The notes beneath the pieces were generated by a model. That model saw only the letters and a list, made by a program, of their open reading frames with translations, did not search any database and was not told where the DNA came from. The position numbers were made by a program, and so were the translations under genes. Shown here one piece after another: positions 35,700-44,384 of a DNA stretch of 53,170 bases. The stretch's first letter is position 1. Every line of letters starts with the position of its first letter. The stretch comes from a virus. The stretch is from positions 1-53,170 of the IMG/VR virus record IMGVR_UViG_3300009703_000024; one strand, written 5' to 3'.

Positions 35700-37132
35700 G
35701 CGTCTGCCCACCCTAATCTCTTGGCCCATGATGAACCATCAAGAACTACTATATTGTCTTTATATTCCTTAGTCGCTTGTACTGCCAAAGCCAAAGCGAT
35801 TACACTATCGTCATGTTTACCCAATGATTCCATTCTCCCGTTTGGTAACATAGTAAACATAGATAGTTCGGATAATAAAATATCTATTAGTCTAAGAGTA
35901 GCACCTTCATCCTTTTGAGGGATAATCAAATGCCGTTGTTCAAAGTGCAATTGAAGTGCATGGATAACTGCCTCTTTACGCATACGACTCATAGTAAAGG
36001 GTTTGATAGGTAAATCACTAATCTCCTTCAATACTTGATGGAATGCCTGTGCGAAATTGTTTGTTTCCAATTCAACAATAACTGGATTGTACCTAGCACT
36101 TAACTCTATGATTTTATCAATTTGAGAGTTAAAATCCATACCCTTTTCACGGTGCATCCACACTATCCGCTTATGTCGGTTTTCATCCATAGCGATAACT
36201 ACCATACAAGTATAATCGGCTTTTCGGTCAGGGCTAATAGCGGGGTCCCAACCAATGTAGTAGTTCTCTTCAACATCATCATCACCTTTTTGTGAATCAA
36301 ACTCAAAGGCATAATCAGCATTTTTACACGGGTCGGTCATTTCGTTAGGGAATAAACTAGATTCACTCGCTATTGGTTTACATAGATATTCACGAGTAAA
36401 TGCAATAGAAGTCATTTCATTACGGCGAGAGTGTAGTGCTTCTAGTGACCACCGATTAGGCCATAGGGGTTCACCAGTAGCCTCACTAATAGCGGGGTAT
36501 TCCCTCACTTCATACCCACTTAATGATTTCAATTCACTATACAAATCAGTATAGGAGAACGGCGTTCCAACAATACACAGTTGCGCTGTGTGGTGAAGCA
36601 CAGGTAATAGAGCAGTATAGAACCATTGAGCAATAGAAGCCAATTGAGTATCGGCTTCACTAGATAATATATCGTCAAGCACCACAATATCAGGGTGCGC
36701 CCCACGAACCGATTTACCAACAGACATAGCAGTAATTGATGATTTATTGGTCATTTTGAACTTTTGTTTCGCCCAACCTCTTTTTGGTTTCAAATGCGAA
36801 AGAACGGGGCTACTCATAATTAACTCATCCATTTTTGCCATGTGGTCAATAGATTGGTGCTGACTATGTGAAAAGAATAATACTTCTGTGCCGGGATTGT
36901 ACGCCATTTTCCATAGCAAATAACAACGGTAAAAGACTGATTTACCGTGGTCACGAGATGCTATTACACAGGTTTTATTATTTTTTTCCGACATTTCATA
37001 CCATTCGTTGTGAAAATGAGCCAATTCGTATTTTTCATTTACACTACAAACATCTTCAAAAAAGTATCTGAAATCACGGCGACCCATCTCCCAATCAACC
37101 TTACTGGCAAGGTTGAGTACAGATTCGCTCAC
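35696..37132 (-). CDS. Terminase large subunit (packaging ATPase-nuclease)
   Basis: 478 residues from GTG 37132, which overlaps the previous stop as GTGA; an earlier GTG at 37153 is possible. ATPase: Walker A ASRDHGKS at ~58-65, Walker B DIVVLDD at ~148-154, coupling motif VGTPFS at ~188-193. RNase H-like nuclease: first Asp in GWDPAIS (~296), middle acidic VELETNN (~354), last GKHDDSV (Asp ~441/442). All key residues are present. It pumps DNA through the portal and cuts concatemers or headfuls. The next gene downstream is the 415-residue unknown, then the portal. Confidence 0.93.
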   Translation of the reverse strand: MSESVLNLASKVDWEMGRRDFRYFFEDVCSVNEKYELAHFHNEWYEMSEKNNKTCVIASRDHGKSVFYRCYLLWKMAYNPGTEVLFFSHSQHQSIDHMAKMDELIMSSPVLSHLKPKRGWAKQKFKMTNKSSITAMSVGKSVRGAHPDIVVLDDILSSEADTQLASIAQWFYTALLPVLHHTAQLCIVGTPFSYTDLYSELKSLSGYEVREYPAISEATGEPLWPNRWSLEALHSRRNEMTSIAFTREYLCKPIASESSLFPNEMTDPCKNADYAFEFDSQKGDDDVEENYYIGWDPAISPDRKADYTCMVVIAMDENRHKRIVWMHREKGMDFNSQIDKIIELSARYNPVIVELETNNFAQAFHQVLKEISDLPIKPFTMSRMRKEAVIHALQLHFEQRHLIIPQKDEGATLRLIDILLSELSMFTMLPNGRMESLGKHDDSVIALALAVQATKEYKDNIVVLDGSSWAKRLGWADA

Positions 37133-38214
37133 GATACGCCACCTTCCGCCCACCCACCGGGCAGAAGGCTATAATCAGAAGCACCTTCCTGTGGTGGCTT
37201 CGTGTCTTTAATTAAACCAAAAGGTAGTAGTGATACATCATCATCTGCACTTAATTCAAAGTCTTCACCTAACCAGTTGGTAAGGTTCTCTCTAGCAGCA
37301 CCTTCAGGTTCCTTCTTTTTAGCAGGGTCATATATGGAATGGTCAGGTGGTGTAGCCGCAGGTGCAGGTGGTGTAGCCGCAGGTGCAGGTGGTGTAGCCG
37401 CAGGTGCAGGTGGTGTAGCCGCAGGTGCAGGTGCAGGTGTAGCCGCAGGTGCAGGTGCAGGTGACATAGCGTCTACTGCGTTTGCTGCCCTTTGTGCTTC
37501 CAAGCCAGCAAGGGCTTCATCCCTTTTTGCTTGCGCTTTAGGAACAGTCATTCTTTGAGTGTTGCCAAGAAATTGTTGATGAATTTTATCTTTTTCTGCG
37601 TTCACACTTGGTGGTGTTGCTGTTTGTTGTGGAACAGAAGCACCGCCTTTCAATCCTTGAAGTTCTGCACTACGTTCTTTGCTTCGCCTATCTAATTGCC
37701 CTGCTGTGGTGTTATCAGTTGCAGTTGGAAGTGACGGTGGGGTTGCTTGAACTGACTGGGCCATACCTGTCAAATTGGAATTATCTCTAGGTTTCGCCAT
37801 ATCTGCCCTCATTGCATCCACTTTAGGGGTGGGTTTGGGTGCTTGAACATCTTGAATCAAACCACCGTGTTTTTGTGCAAACTTTTGTGGTGTTACTTCA
37901 TTTTCTTTTGTGTGCTGTTCTTGTAACGCATACCATTCTTTACGCCTTTCAGGGCTTAATGCCTTTATGTCTTTGTGGCGTTGCCACCATGCACTAGGAC
38001 CACCTTGTGGGCGGTGTTTCCACCATGCTCTAGGACCACCTTGTGGGGCATTTAATGTTTCGTCTACCCCTTGATTAAAGTTCCTCGGTGCTTTAATGAC
38101 ATCATCCCAAACAGCATTGAAAACACTATCAGAATCGACACCTTTGCGTAAGGTTGTTTTACCTATCATTTCACTACGGGCTTTGAGCAAAAGTAAATCA
38201 TAACGGTCTGACAA
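37129..38214 (-). CDS. Pro/Ala-rich disordered protein upstream of TerL
   Basis: 361 residues, probably starting at a TTG (38214) with GGGGG 8 nt upstream. Near the N-terminus it carries the F-x3-W-x2-V peptide (SVFNAVWDDVIK, 30-41). A tandem peptide repeat follows (PRAWWKHRPQGG / PSAWWQRHK, about 60-80). The middle is Pro/Gln-rich, and residues ~250-290 are seven-residue Pro-Ala-Ala-Thr repeats. It is mostly disordered. The stop overlaps the TerL GTG. A small terminase role is possible from position, but there is no helix-turn-helix, so I leave it unassigned. Confidence 0.62.
   Translation of the reverse strand: MSDRYDLLLLKARSEMIGKTTLRKGVDSDSVFNAVWDDVIKAPRNFNQGVDETLNAPQGGPRAWWKHRPQGGPSAWWQRHKDIKALSPERRKEWYALQEQHTKENEVTPQKFAQKHGGLIQDVQAPKPTPKVDAMRADMAKPRDNSNLTGMAQSVQATPPSLPTATDNTTAGQLDRRSKERSAELQGLKGGASVPQQTATPPSVNAEKDKIHQQFLGNTQRMTVPKAQAKRDEALAGLEAQRAANAVDAMSPAPAPAATPAPAPAATPPAPAATPPAPAATPPAPAATPPDHSIYDPAKKKEPEGAARENLTNWLGEDFELSADDDVSLLPFGLIKDTKPPQEGASDYSLLPGGWAEGGVS
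37344..37462. repeat. In-gene 21-bp tandem repeat (Pro-Ala-Ala-Thr coding)
   Basis: A unit close to TGTAGCCGCAGGTGCAGG plus TGG is repeated about four times, with two shorter or longer variants, coding the PAPAATPP tract. High identity between copies suggests recent slippage expansion. It is not a CRISPR array: the copies are contiguous and in frame. Confidence 0.85.
37984..38047. repeat. 28-bp tandem duplication coding a WW-containing peptide
   Basis: The two copies, 37984-38011 and 38020-38047, differ at one base and encode GGPSAWW and GGPRAWW peptides in the 361-residue protein. A recent in-frame duplication. Confidence 0.8.
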
Positions 38215-38226
38215 ACTTCAAACCCC

Positions 38227-39159
38227 CTACAATGTGCGCCTAATTTTAATATGTGCTATGTTTTTGTGAATGTTATTTGCTGAATCATAGGCGGTAGTAG
38301 GGTCGTCAAACGAAGTAGTGAAATTACCTTGACCCTGTTCTCGTAGTTTGTTTCGCCCTTGACGCCGTTGATTCCAGTTACTCAATCCTTGAATAGCCCC
38401 CGAACCACCAAAAGTGGCAAGATTCAACAACGGATTCATCCCTATACCACCTGTCTTTTGTGATTGGGCCGTAGCATTGGCAACTTGGGCTTGTTGTGCC
38501 ATTGTTGCTGGGTCATTACTAACACCGCCTCCGCCACCACCTGCTGGTGCTGGTGCTGGTGCTGGTGCTGGTGCTGGTGCTGGTGCGCCGGGTACACCGC
38601 CACCTCCCATATTGAAGTTTATACCACCAGCAAACCCAGTTGGACCTTGTGGACCTGCGGCTGGGCGTGGTCGTGCTGGTGGACCTTGTGGGTGGCCGGG
38701 TGGAAATTTCCCCCCTCTCGATGGTGTAGTTACTGGTACTGGTGGTTGTGTTGGTCGTCTTGGACCTGCTGCTGCTGGTCCCGCTGCTGCTGCTGGTGCG
38801 CCGGCTGGTGGTGCTGGTGCGCCGGCTGGTGGTGGTGGTGCGCCGGCTGGTGGTGGTGGTGCGCCGGCTGGTGGTGGTGGTGCGCCGGCTGGTTGTGCGC
38901 CGGCTGGTGGTGGTGGTGCGCCAACTGGTGGTGGTGCTGCTGGTGTTGTAGCACCGGGTGGACCTGCTGGTACGGTGTGTTGTGTTGTTGGTTTTTGGGG
39001 ATTTGAACCCTTTGGTAATGCGAATTGATTAGGTTTGAAAAAGTCAGCATTTGTATTTTGTTGTGTTGTAGTTAGGTTTTTACTAATCATTTCACGCTCT
39101 CTACGCATTAACAACATTGCTCGCCTATCCGCACCAAACTCGTTTCTCATATTAACCAT
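38227..39159 (-). CDS. Pro/Gly/Ala-rich low-complexity protein
   Basis: 310 residues with GGTGG 8 nt upstream of the ATG. A basic N-terminal helix (ADRRAMLLMRREREMISKNL) is followed by ~180 residues of collagen-like Pro/Gly/Ala sequence: seven-residue GAPPPPA units (~80-120), then Ala-Pro dipeptides (~190-205). The C-terminus returns to ordinary sequence (NPLLNLATFGGSGAIQGLSN). The last third is Gln/Asn/Gly-rich and basic. No family. Possibly a fibre-like or disordered virion protein. It lies 13 nt before the next gene. Confidence 0.6.
   Translation of the reverse strand: MVNMRNEFGADRRAMLLMRREREMISKNLTTTQQNTNADFFKPNQFALPKGSNPQKPTTQHTVPAGPPGATTPAAPPPVGAPPPPAGAQPAGAPPPPAGAPPPPAGAPPPPAGAPAPPAGAPAAAAGPAAAGPRRPTQPPVPVTTPSRGGKFPPGHPQGPPARPRPAAGPQGPTGFAGGINFNMGGGGVPGAPAPAPAPAPAPAPAGGGGGGVSNDPATMAQQAQVANATAQSQKTGGIGMNPLLNLATFGGSGAIQGLSNWNQRRQGRNKLREQGQGNFTTSFDDPTTAYDSANNIHKNIAHIKIRRTL
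38541..38587. repeat. GGTGCT hexamer tract (Ala-Pro repeat)
   Basis: Roughly seven to eight tandem six-base units on the plus strand (coding Ala-Pro on the minus strand) inside the 310-residue gene. Likely to vary in length between relatives through slippage. Confidence 0.85.
38797..38910. repeat. 21-bp tandem repeat (GAPPPPA coding)
   Basis: A unit close to GCGCCGGCTGGTGGTGGTGG is repeated four times, with shorter variants at both ends, coding seven-residue Gly-Ala-Pro units in the 310-residue gene. Confidence 0.85.
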
Positions 39160-40951
39160 TAAAAGCCACCTTCACTAATTGTATGTAATCAAATGGCATA
39201 TCCATTGATTTTGAAAGTTCACGCCAATCGCCCCTGCTATTCAACACAGCCACTACATCAGAAGCAGGGCGTTGTATCTGCCCTGCCATTATAGCAATAT
39301 CAGAAGCATTGTCACCATTCATGGGTGTATGTGGTAGTAGTTTTGTGATAGTTTCATCCTGTAAAGCCATCTCATGTTGAACACTCTCAAGAGCATTTTC
39401 AATCTCTTCTTTGGTGAGCCAACGGCCAACGGTTCCAACCCCTTGACCTACACGATAACCTAATTCACGAGCCATGCCTCTCCAACCACCCAATTCATCT
39501 GGTTGAGGTGCGGGAGGTTGTTCGCCTTGATTAGTATTTAGGTTTGACGGTGGTATTTGGGGGGGATTAGGGGGTATTTCCCCCCTTACGGGGGGTGGGG
39601 CAACAACTGGTTCTCGTTGTTGAACAGGTGGTGCTTGTGGTCGTTGTTGAACAGGTGGTGCTTGTGGTTGAGGAACGGGTACTTCGGTAGGTACTGGTGT
39701 GGGTAATTGTTCTGGTGGCGGTGTTGGTGTGGGTTGTGGTTCTGTTTGTGGTGGCCTATCACCAAGCAAACTAGCAAAACCAGATAGTAGCCGGTCCACA
39801 TTGTGACCACCCTTGCCCCGACTTTGCACATCTGCCATATCCAAACCCTCCATATCGTATTTTTTACCCATAGCGGCGAGTAATTGTGGGCCATAATAAC
39901 GCCAATTAGCACGAGCATTAGCAACCATATCAGTTCCCTTTTTGCTTTGTAAATCTTCTGGTTGAAAATAGTCAGTATGTGTTGGTGATTGTTGTGCTTC
40001 GACTTGTTCTTGGGCGACATCAGCAACAGGGGCGACAGCGGGCGAATTCTGATGGCGAAGGCCATAGTGATATTGAACAGGGGTCATTTCATGTGGTAAA
40101 TGATTTCGTAATACTGGATGATTGGTCCATTGATTTCTCAAAGTATCGGGTGATATAGGAACGCCTTGAAGTGTCATTGTTTTTATCATATCCTTGATAT
40201 GTTTATATGCCTCAATATTAACATATACACTATTGGGTTGCACTTTGTGAGATTCAATAAATTCCTTTGTATCTCCTGTATGGCCCTGCGTCCCTCGTAA
40301 TTCTTTAAGCCCCTCGTGGTAAGGTCGATTCCATGATTCAGCATCCACATTTTCCTTATCACGATTACCTATTCTCAATTTAGGTATTCCGTATTGGTCG
40401 TATTGCCACGGGGTATTCTTATCCATTGGCCCCCAAACCCCCTCACGCCACGGTTGGCTCAATACTGCTTGGCCTAAATCTAAATCAAAGGCATGGGGTA
40501 TGTCTTGTGGTATTTTGTCGGCGGGTTTACCTGTCATGGTTAATTCCTGTCTTTTTTGTTCCCAATTAGCATTTTGAACATCAATGGCTTGATTGATAAA
40601 AGGCGCACCTGCGGTTATTGCTTGTCTTAAGGCTTGTTTGTAGTTTTCCTCTTGACCCGGTATTGGCCCTGCGTGAATAATCGCCGCCGTTTCAAAAGGA
40701 ATGAGTCGCTGATAAATGGCCTCTTTTACCGCATCTGCTTCAACACCAGTCATGTTCCCACCACCTATATCCCCATCAGGAACAGGGAAACCTAGCATTT
40801 TACCAGTTTCATCCACAGGCATTTGTGATAACTGTTGTAGTAAATCTTCAAAATCAAAATGACCTATACCTTTGGTAATCCTACAATTATCTAGTATTAT
40901 ACTGGCGTTTTCCCGAAAGGGTATTGTGCCAATACTAACATATTGATTCAT
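39152..40951 (-). CDS. 599-residue protein of unknown function with Pro/Gln-rich linker
   Basis: It starts by an ATGA overlap with the preceding 599-residue gene. The N-terminal ~380 residues are ordered-looking alpha-beta sequence (TIPFRENASIILDNCRITKG; NWEQKRQELTMTGKPADKIP). Residues ~395-480 are Pro/Gln-rich, with a 9-residue QAPPVQQR repeat. The last ~110 are helical (KEEIENALESVQHEMALQDE), ending RELSKSMDMPFDYIQLVKVA, which could be a small winged or UBA-like fold. No family is recognised. It belongs to the block upstream of TerL. Confidence 0.62.
   Translation of the reverse strand: MNQYVSIGTIPFRENASIILDNCRITKGIGHFDFEDLLQQLSQMPVDETGKMLGFPVPDGDIGGGNMTGVEADAVKEAIYQRLIPFETAAIIHAGPIPGQEENYKQALRQAITAGAPFINQAIDVQNANWEQKRQELTMTGKPADKIPQDIPHAFDLDLGQAVLSQPWREGVWGPMDKNTPWQYDQYGIPKLRIGNRDKENVDAESWNRPYHEGLKELRGTQGHTGDTKEFIESHKVQPNSVYVNIEAYKHIKDMIKTMTLQGVPISPDTLRNQWTNHPVLRNHLPHEMTPVQYHYGLRHQNSPAVAPVADVAQEQVEAQQSPTHTDYFQPEDLQSKKGTDMVANARANWRYYGPQLLAAMGKKYDMEGLDMADVQSRGKGGHNVDRLLSGFASLLGDRPPQTEPQPTPTPPPEQLPTPVPTEVPVPQPQAPPVQQRPQAPPVQQREPVVAPPPVRGEIPPNPPQIPPSNLNTNQGEQPPAPQPDELGGWRGMARELGYRVGQGVGTVGRWLTKEEIENALESVQHEMALQDETITKLLPHTPMNGDNASDIAIMAGQIQRPASDVVAVLNSRGDWRELSKSMDMPFDYIQLVKVAFNG
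39614..39667. repeat. 27-bp direct repeat (QAPPVQQR coding)
   Basis: Two adjacent 27-bp copies (39614-39640 and 39641-39667) beginning CGTTGTTGAACAGG encode the doubled nine-residue peptide in the 599-residue protein. Confidence 0.75.
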
Positions 40952-42747
40952 CGTGGCGGCCCCACTAAATGACCGTTATTACCATGTGATAAATCCAAAA
41001 ATCGCCATGATTTATCTTCCTCTCTTTCAAGTGATTTTTCACCGGGGTCGGTTCCAGTATTGCTAGTTGGCCTACTACCTCTTTTCGCCTCATTACCTAA
41101 TTCGGGTGTTGCTTTAGATAATTTACCTAACATTTCAACCAATTTTTTAACATTGCGTCTCAAATCCAATAGTTCTGAACGGTTCAATCCTTTCAATCCT
41201 TTACCACCTAAACCCAAACCTAAATTCTTAGCGATTGCCATTTTAAGAGGGTCACTGCCCAACGGGTCATGTATAAGAGAACCCTCTCGTTCTGCACTTT
41301 TTGGTTTTTTGAAGCCAGATAGTGAAGTACCTTTGCTACTTTGTGGTTGTGAAGGCATTTTTGTTCCTTTACCCTCCATACCTATTGTTTGTATTTTACC
41401 CTTAATTCCACGAGTATCGTGGTGAGCCGTCATATCACGGGGTAAAGCACCTTGTTGACGAGCCATACGTTCATTTGCTAATTTTCGTTGATAAGCAATA
41501 GGGTCACGAATTCTCAAAGGAACGGATTTAGCACGAGGGTTTCCACCCATCATTCTCCGTGGTGCAAATGCTTGACCTTTTGGGCTACGGCCCACATTTT
41601 GTTCAACCGCACCTGCCCTTCTAGCAGTTAGACCTTTAATATCACGACTACCTCTTCGGCGGTTCTTTCCTCTTTTCAAAGCCCTTTTTCTTTTACGTTG
41701 ACGCTTTTTTTTGGATTTCTTTTCCTCTTCTTCTGATTCTTCATCTTCCTCATATTTACGCCCACGCTTTTTACGGCGTTTCGCCTTACTAATATCACTA
41801 ATAAATACAGGGTCACTGGATGTGAATTTATCAACGAATTCTATATCCTTATCGGGGTCAATGTGCCAATTACCAATACGGCGGTCTAAAACATTGTGGA
41901 GGCTATTAGGCATATCACTATAACGTGGGTCGTCAGGTTCATACCCTATGTCTGGAACTGCACTATGTTTAGGTACAGGTGAAAATAATGTGGTATCTTC
42001 TAAATCCCAATTTTTGTCACGATGCACCCCCTCTATTGCTTCCGTCATTTCTTCGGGAGAATCCCCCGGTGTAGTACCACTGATTGGTGTTGCTGTTAAT
42101 CGTGTACCCTGTTTACTCGGTGTTCTACTAATATTGATATTGGTCCATGCTTGGTCTTGTGATATTTCACCATTATCAAATTGTTCATTGTATCTTTGTT
42201 GTGATTCTTGAAGTTCTTTATCAGCCAGTCTTTCTCTCAACCTTTTTTCTCTTTCATCATCTTCATCACCAAACGCACCTGTTTTCACTAAAGACCAAGC
42301 ATCTTCAAAAGCATCATCACTACGACCAAAAATTAACCCCGGTCCTTCACGTTGTACGGGGCCAGTATTTGCACCTGTTGATATGCCGATACCATTTGAC
42401 ATGTGGCCCATATCAACACCAAGACCAGTTTCGAGTAGTTTTGATTCATCTTCAAACATGGGTGTTTCATTGAGCATTTCCCCTATTACTTCGGGTTTTA
42501 TAGAAATGTGGGGCATCCCCCCCTCCATATCCCTCATAGCCTTTTCACGGCGTTTTTTGGGATTTATTTGCTCTTGGAATTCTTCGGTGCTAGTTCCCTC
42601 TCTATTATGATGAGATAAACCATCTGCATTTTCATTAGGGTTTACATCAAAATCCCCAACCATTTCACGGGGGCGAGCACCCCCAGTGAATTCCATAATA
42701 CGGCCTGACCACTGGTCAATCCCTCGTGGATTAGCAGCACCGGGCAT
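40948..42747 (-). CDS. Large basic protein with Lys/Arg-rich core, possible DNA-binding virion protein
   Basis: 599 residues. The N-terminal ~330 are polar. At 143-155 there is an SDDAFEDAWSLVK copy of the shared F-x3-W peptide. Residues ~335-400 are extremely basic (long Lys/Arg runs interrupted by a Glu-rich stretch), like a histone tail or core DNA-binding protein. Residues ~460-560 hold helices (GLGGKGLKGLNRSELLDLRR). It may condense packaged DNA or be a capsid-internal protein; only the charge pattern supports this. It overlaps its neighbours by 1-4 nt. Confidence 0.62.
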   Translation of the reverse strand: MPGAANPRGIDQWSGRIMEFTGGARPREMVGDFDVNPNENADGLSHHNREGTSTEEFQEQINPKKRREKAMRDMEGGMPHISIKPEVIGEMLNETPMFEDESKLLETGLGVDMGHMSNGIGISTGANTGPVQREGPGLIFGRSDDAFEDAWSLVKTGAFGDEDDEREKRLRERLADKELQESQQRYNEQFDNGEISQDQAWTNINISRTPSKQGTRLTATPISGTTPGDSPEEMTEAIEGVHRDKNWDLEDTTLFSPVPKHSAVPDIGYEPDDPRYSDMPNSLHNVLDRRIGNWHIDPDKDIEFVDKFTSSDPVFISDISKAKRRKKRGRKYEEDEESEEEEKKSKKKRQRKRKRALKRGKNRRRGSRDIKGLTARRAGAVEQNVGRSPKGQAFAPRRMMGGNPRAKSVPLRIRDPIAYQRKLANERMARQQGALPRDMTAHHDTRGIKGKIQTIGMEGKGTKMPSQPQSSKGTSLSGFKKPKSAEREGSLIHDPLGSDPLKMAIAKNLGLGLGGKGLKGLNRSELLDLRRNVKKLVEMLGKLSKATPELGNEAKRGSRPTSNTGTDPGEKSLEREEDKSWRFLDLSHGNNGHLVGPPR

Positions 42748-43172
42748 TATCGTTCCCCTCTTAGACGATTATAGATTTCTTTTGCTTTTGTGGGTAGTGA
42801 AGAATACCATTGAGCCAAAAAAGGTGTGCCAGAATAAGAACGCACTAAAGCAAAAAATGATATTGTTAAATTATCAAAAACTTTTTTAGCCTCTTTTTTG
42901 GTAACTTGTGGTTTTGTTTGTAGTAAATCAAGGAATAGTAGTCGTGTCATTACAACATTGCCAAAAATGTCAGGGGCGTTAATTTCTTGACTCAATAGGC
43001 CAAAAGCATCTAATCCCTCTTTCCAAACTATTACGACCTCTTCTAAAGCATCACAAAACACCAAAGCATCATCAACACAAAAAATGTCACTTTCGCCATG
43101 TAATAATGGTGCGTAATCGGTGTTCTTGAGCATCAAGGCGGGGATGGTCTGGTAGCCACTATCGTCAGTCAT
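42747..43172 (-). CDS. Small helical protein, unknown
   Basis: 141 residues from ATG 43172, which overlaps the previous stop as ATGA. Mostly helical and hydrophobic-acidic (DALVFCDALEEVVIVWKEGL; VTKKEAKKVFDNLTISFFAL), ending in a basic SLPTKAKEIYNRLRGER. Its stop overlaps the next start by one base. No cysteine motif, unlike its upstream neighbours. The size and acidic-helical character recall tail or packaging accessory proteins, but no family is recognised. Confidence 0.6.
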   Translation of the reverse strand: MTDDSGYQTIPALMLKNTDYAPLLHGESDIFCVDDALVFCDALEEVVIVWKEGLDAFGLLSQEINAPDIFGNVVMTRLLFLDLLQTKPQVTKKEAKKVFDNLTISFFALVRSYSGTPFLAQWYSSLPTKAKEIYNRLRGER

Positions 43173-43486
43173 AGAATACCCCCCCAACAATCGTCACCAC
43201 AACATTCAGAACACATCCCACATTCTAAACAAGAAGCATCTTCATCACAATCAGGACATTTTGTCCGTTTTGCTTTCACCACAGACCAACCAGTATCAAA
43301 CGCTCGGTCATTGGATTTTATTTCTCTAGGAACAGATTGCGGCATACCAGTTTTCTTATTTGTTGTTTCAACGGGCAACCAATTAGGTTGCATTGTTGAA
43401 GGGCAATTACAGTGGCCTCTTGGAGAACCTTCAGTGGATTTATAATTCTTTACTCGCTTACCACAGCCACCGCATTCATAACTCAC
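43169..43486 (-). CDS. Zinc-ribbon protein 3 of a local family, with shared F-x3-W peptide
   Basis: 105 residues, GTG start (GTGA overlap with a 26-residue ORF). The N-terminal CGGCGKR ... CNCPS knuckles and the C-terminal Cys cluster CPDC / CLECGMCSECC / DDC flank the peptide SNDRAFDTGWSVVK (58-71). The peptide and its flanking DNA are shared with the two zinc-ribbon genes upstream, so the three are probably duplicates. The ends are similar as well (cysteines then GG). The function is unknown; tight zinc-ribbon packing suggests protein contacts. Confidence 0.68.
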   Translation of the reverse strand: MSYECGGCGKRVKNYKSTEGSPRGHCNCPSTMQPNWLPVETTNKKTGMPQSVPREIKSNDRAFDTGWSVVKAKRTKCPDCDEDASCLECGMCSECCGDDCWGGIL

Positions 43487-43563
43487 GAGTAATTTCCCCT
43501 GTATTTGTAATATCCTTTACAGAATGCGCTACCTGCCTTTGACTGTTCATAGGCTTCACCCAT
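43483..43563 (-). CDS. 26-residue small ORF between zinc-ribbon genes
   Basis: The ATG at 43563 is 2 nt after the previous stop, and the TGA overlaps the next GTG. The peptide runs MGEAYEQSKAGSAFCKGYYK with a short NYS end. The SAFCKGY segment resembles a worn copy of the shared F-x3-W peptide (Tyr for Trp). Its ribosome site and start codon lie in a 25-bp block identical to the one that starts the 162-residue zinc-ribbon gene, so it may be a remnant of that gene. Confidence 0.45.
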   Translation of the reverse strand: MGEAYEQSKAGSAFCKGYYKYRGNYS

Positions 43564-43579
43564 CTTCAAGCACCCCCGC
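43555..43579. repeat. 25-bp direct repeat, copy 1 (ribosome site plus start)
   Basis: Identical to 44376-44400. On the minus strand it carries GCGGGGGTGCTTGAAG then ATGGGTGAA. It ends one gene and starts the next, but the upstream gene uses a different frame in each copy (CGGA-stop here, GVLEDG-stop at the other). Confidence 0.8.
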
Positions 43580-43895
43580 ATCTACACATATTCCACTGAC
43601 TTGTAGGGTCATTGGGGTTCAAACCTGCTTGTGCCGCATATTGGGGCTTTATTTGTGAACATTTTTGACAATATCTCGAATCCGGAGCCGTTGGTTGCCC
43701 ATATCGCATAATATTACCCAAGCCACCCAATAATCCCGGCTGTTGTGTTTGTTTCACCACAGACCAACCTGTGCGGAATGCCTTGCTAACATCACACTTC
43801 GGACAATAGGATTCGGAAAGACCACCAATACCACCCTCCCCTCTATGGGTTTGGGTCATTGGCCCCTTACATTTTCTGCACACCTTTTCAGCCAT
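43566..43895 (-). CDS. Zinc-ribbon protein 2 of a local family, with shared F-x3-W peptide
   Basis: 109 residues. Knuckles CRKCKG (6-11) and CPKC (31-34) precede the peptide SKAFRTGWSVVK (37-48); a second pair, CQKC and CRCGG, lies near the C-terminus. The stretch 43752-43781 is identical at DNA level to 44130-44159 in the next gene upstream. This supports recent duplication or conversion. The middle is Gly/Gln-rich and probably flexible. A DNA-binding or structural zinc role is equally possible. Confidence 0.68.
   Translation of the reverse strand: MAEKVCRKCKGPMTQTHRGEGGIGGLSESYCPKCDVSKAFRTGWSVVKQTQQPGLLGGLGNIMRYGQPTAPDSRYCQKCSQIKPQYAAQAGLNPNDPTSQWNMCRCGGA
43752..43781. repeat. 30-bp direct repeat, copy 1 (shared peptide coding)
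   Basis: Identical to 44130-44159. It encodes AFRTGWSVVK in the 109-residue zinc-ribbon protein. The first 18 bp also occur at 43274-43291. Confidence 0.85.
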
Positions 43896-44384
43896 CTAAA
43901 GACCACCACCATTACATCCACAGACACACCTTAGACCAGCCAATTTCCATTCTTCGGGGTCGTCTCTCATTTCGCAAATATGGTCGGGTAACATCTCACC
44001 CATCTCTCTTGCTATTTGCTCTTGGTCTAAATGTTCTTCATCACCCGCAGAAGCAAATGGGCCGTATGAATGTTCTTGAATCATATCGTATGCGGCTGTT
44101 AAGCAGTTATCACATACTATGGGTTTCATTTTCACCACAGACCAACCTGTGCGGAATGCTCGGTCATTGGATTTTAAGTTCCCGCTATCTCGGCTAATCC
44201 ATCCTTTCGGGGGAGGATTGGTTTCTTTCTGCCCTAATTGGTAGCCAACATCTTTGCCACAATGTATGCAATTGTCATAATAGTCAGGTGATTCTTTTTT
44301 ACAATGTGGGCAATAGACCTTACCATGCTTCGGTCTATGTGGCAAATCGTCAATCATATCTTTTTGGTCATGTTGTTCACCCAT
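43896..44384 (-). CDS. Zinc-ribbon protein 1 of a local family, with shared F-x3-W peptide
   Basis: 162 residues from ATG 44384 (MGEQHDQKD...); a TTG at 44390 is possible. CPHC (27-30 in the longer frame) and CIHC (41-44) form a first ribbon, and CDNC plus a C-terminal CVCGCNGGG form a second. Between them lies SNDRAFRTGWSVVK. It is the longest of three local paralogues. The 30-bp block at 44130-44159 and the start block at 44376-44400 both recur downstream. No enzymatic motif is seen. Confidence 0.68.
   Translation of the reverse strand: MGEQHDQKDMIDDLPHRPKHGKVYCPHCKKESPDYYDNCIHCGKDVGYQLGQKETNPPPKGWISRDSGNLKSNDRAFRTGWSVVKMKPIVCDNCLTAAYDMIQEHSYGPFASAGDEEHLDQEQIAREMGEMLPDHICEMRDDPEEWKLAGLRCVCGCNGGGL
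44130..44159. repeat. 30-bp direct repeat, copy 2 (shared peptide coding)
   Basis: Identical to 43752-43781. The next 17 bp (to 44176) match 43302-43320 in the third zinc-ribbon gene, so different parts of this copy match different paralogues. Confidence 0.85.

Noticed and set aside
37344-37462. CRISPR-like array
   Set aside because: Copies are contiguous and in frame with a coding sequence; there are no spacers.
37129-38214. Terminase small subunit directly before TerL
   Set aside because: Position fits, but the protein is mainly Pro/Ala/Gln-rich without a helix-turn-helix or oligomerisation coil.
38414-39028. Long plus-strand open frames opposite the Pro/Ala-rich gene
   Set aside because: They are the antisense of GC-rich repeats without stops; composition (Trp/Cys or Gly/Ala runs) is an artefact.
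41060-41425. 121-codon plus-strand frame
   Set aside because: Antisense shadow of the large basic protein gene.
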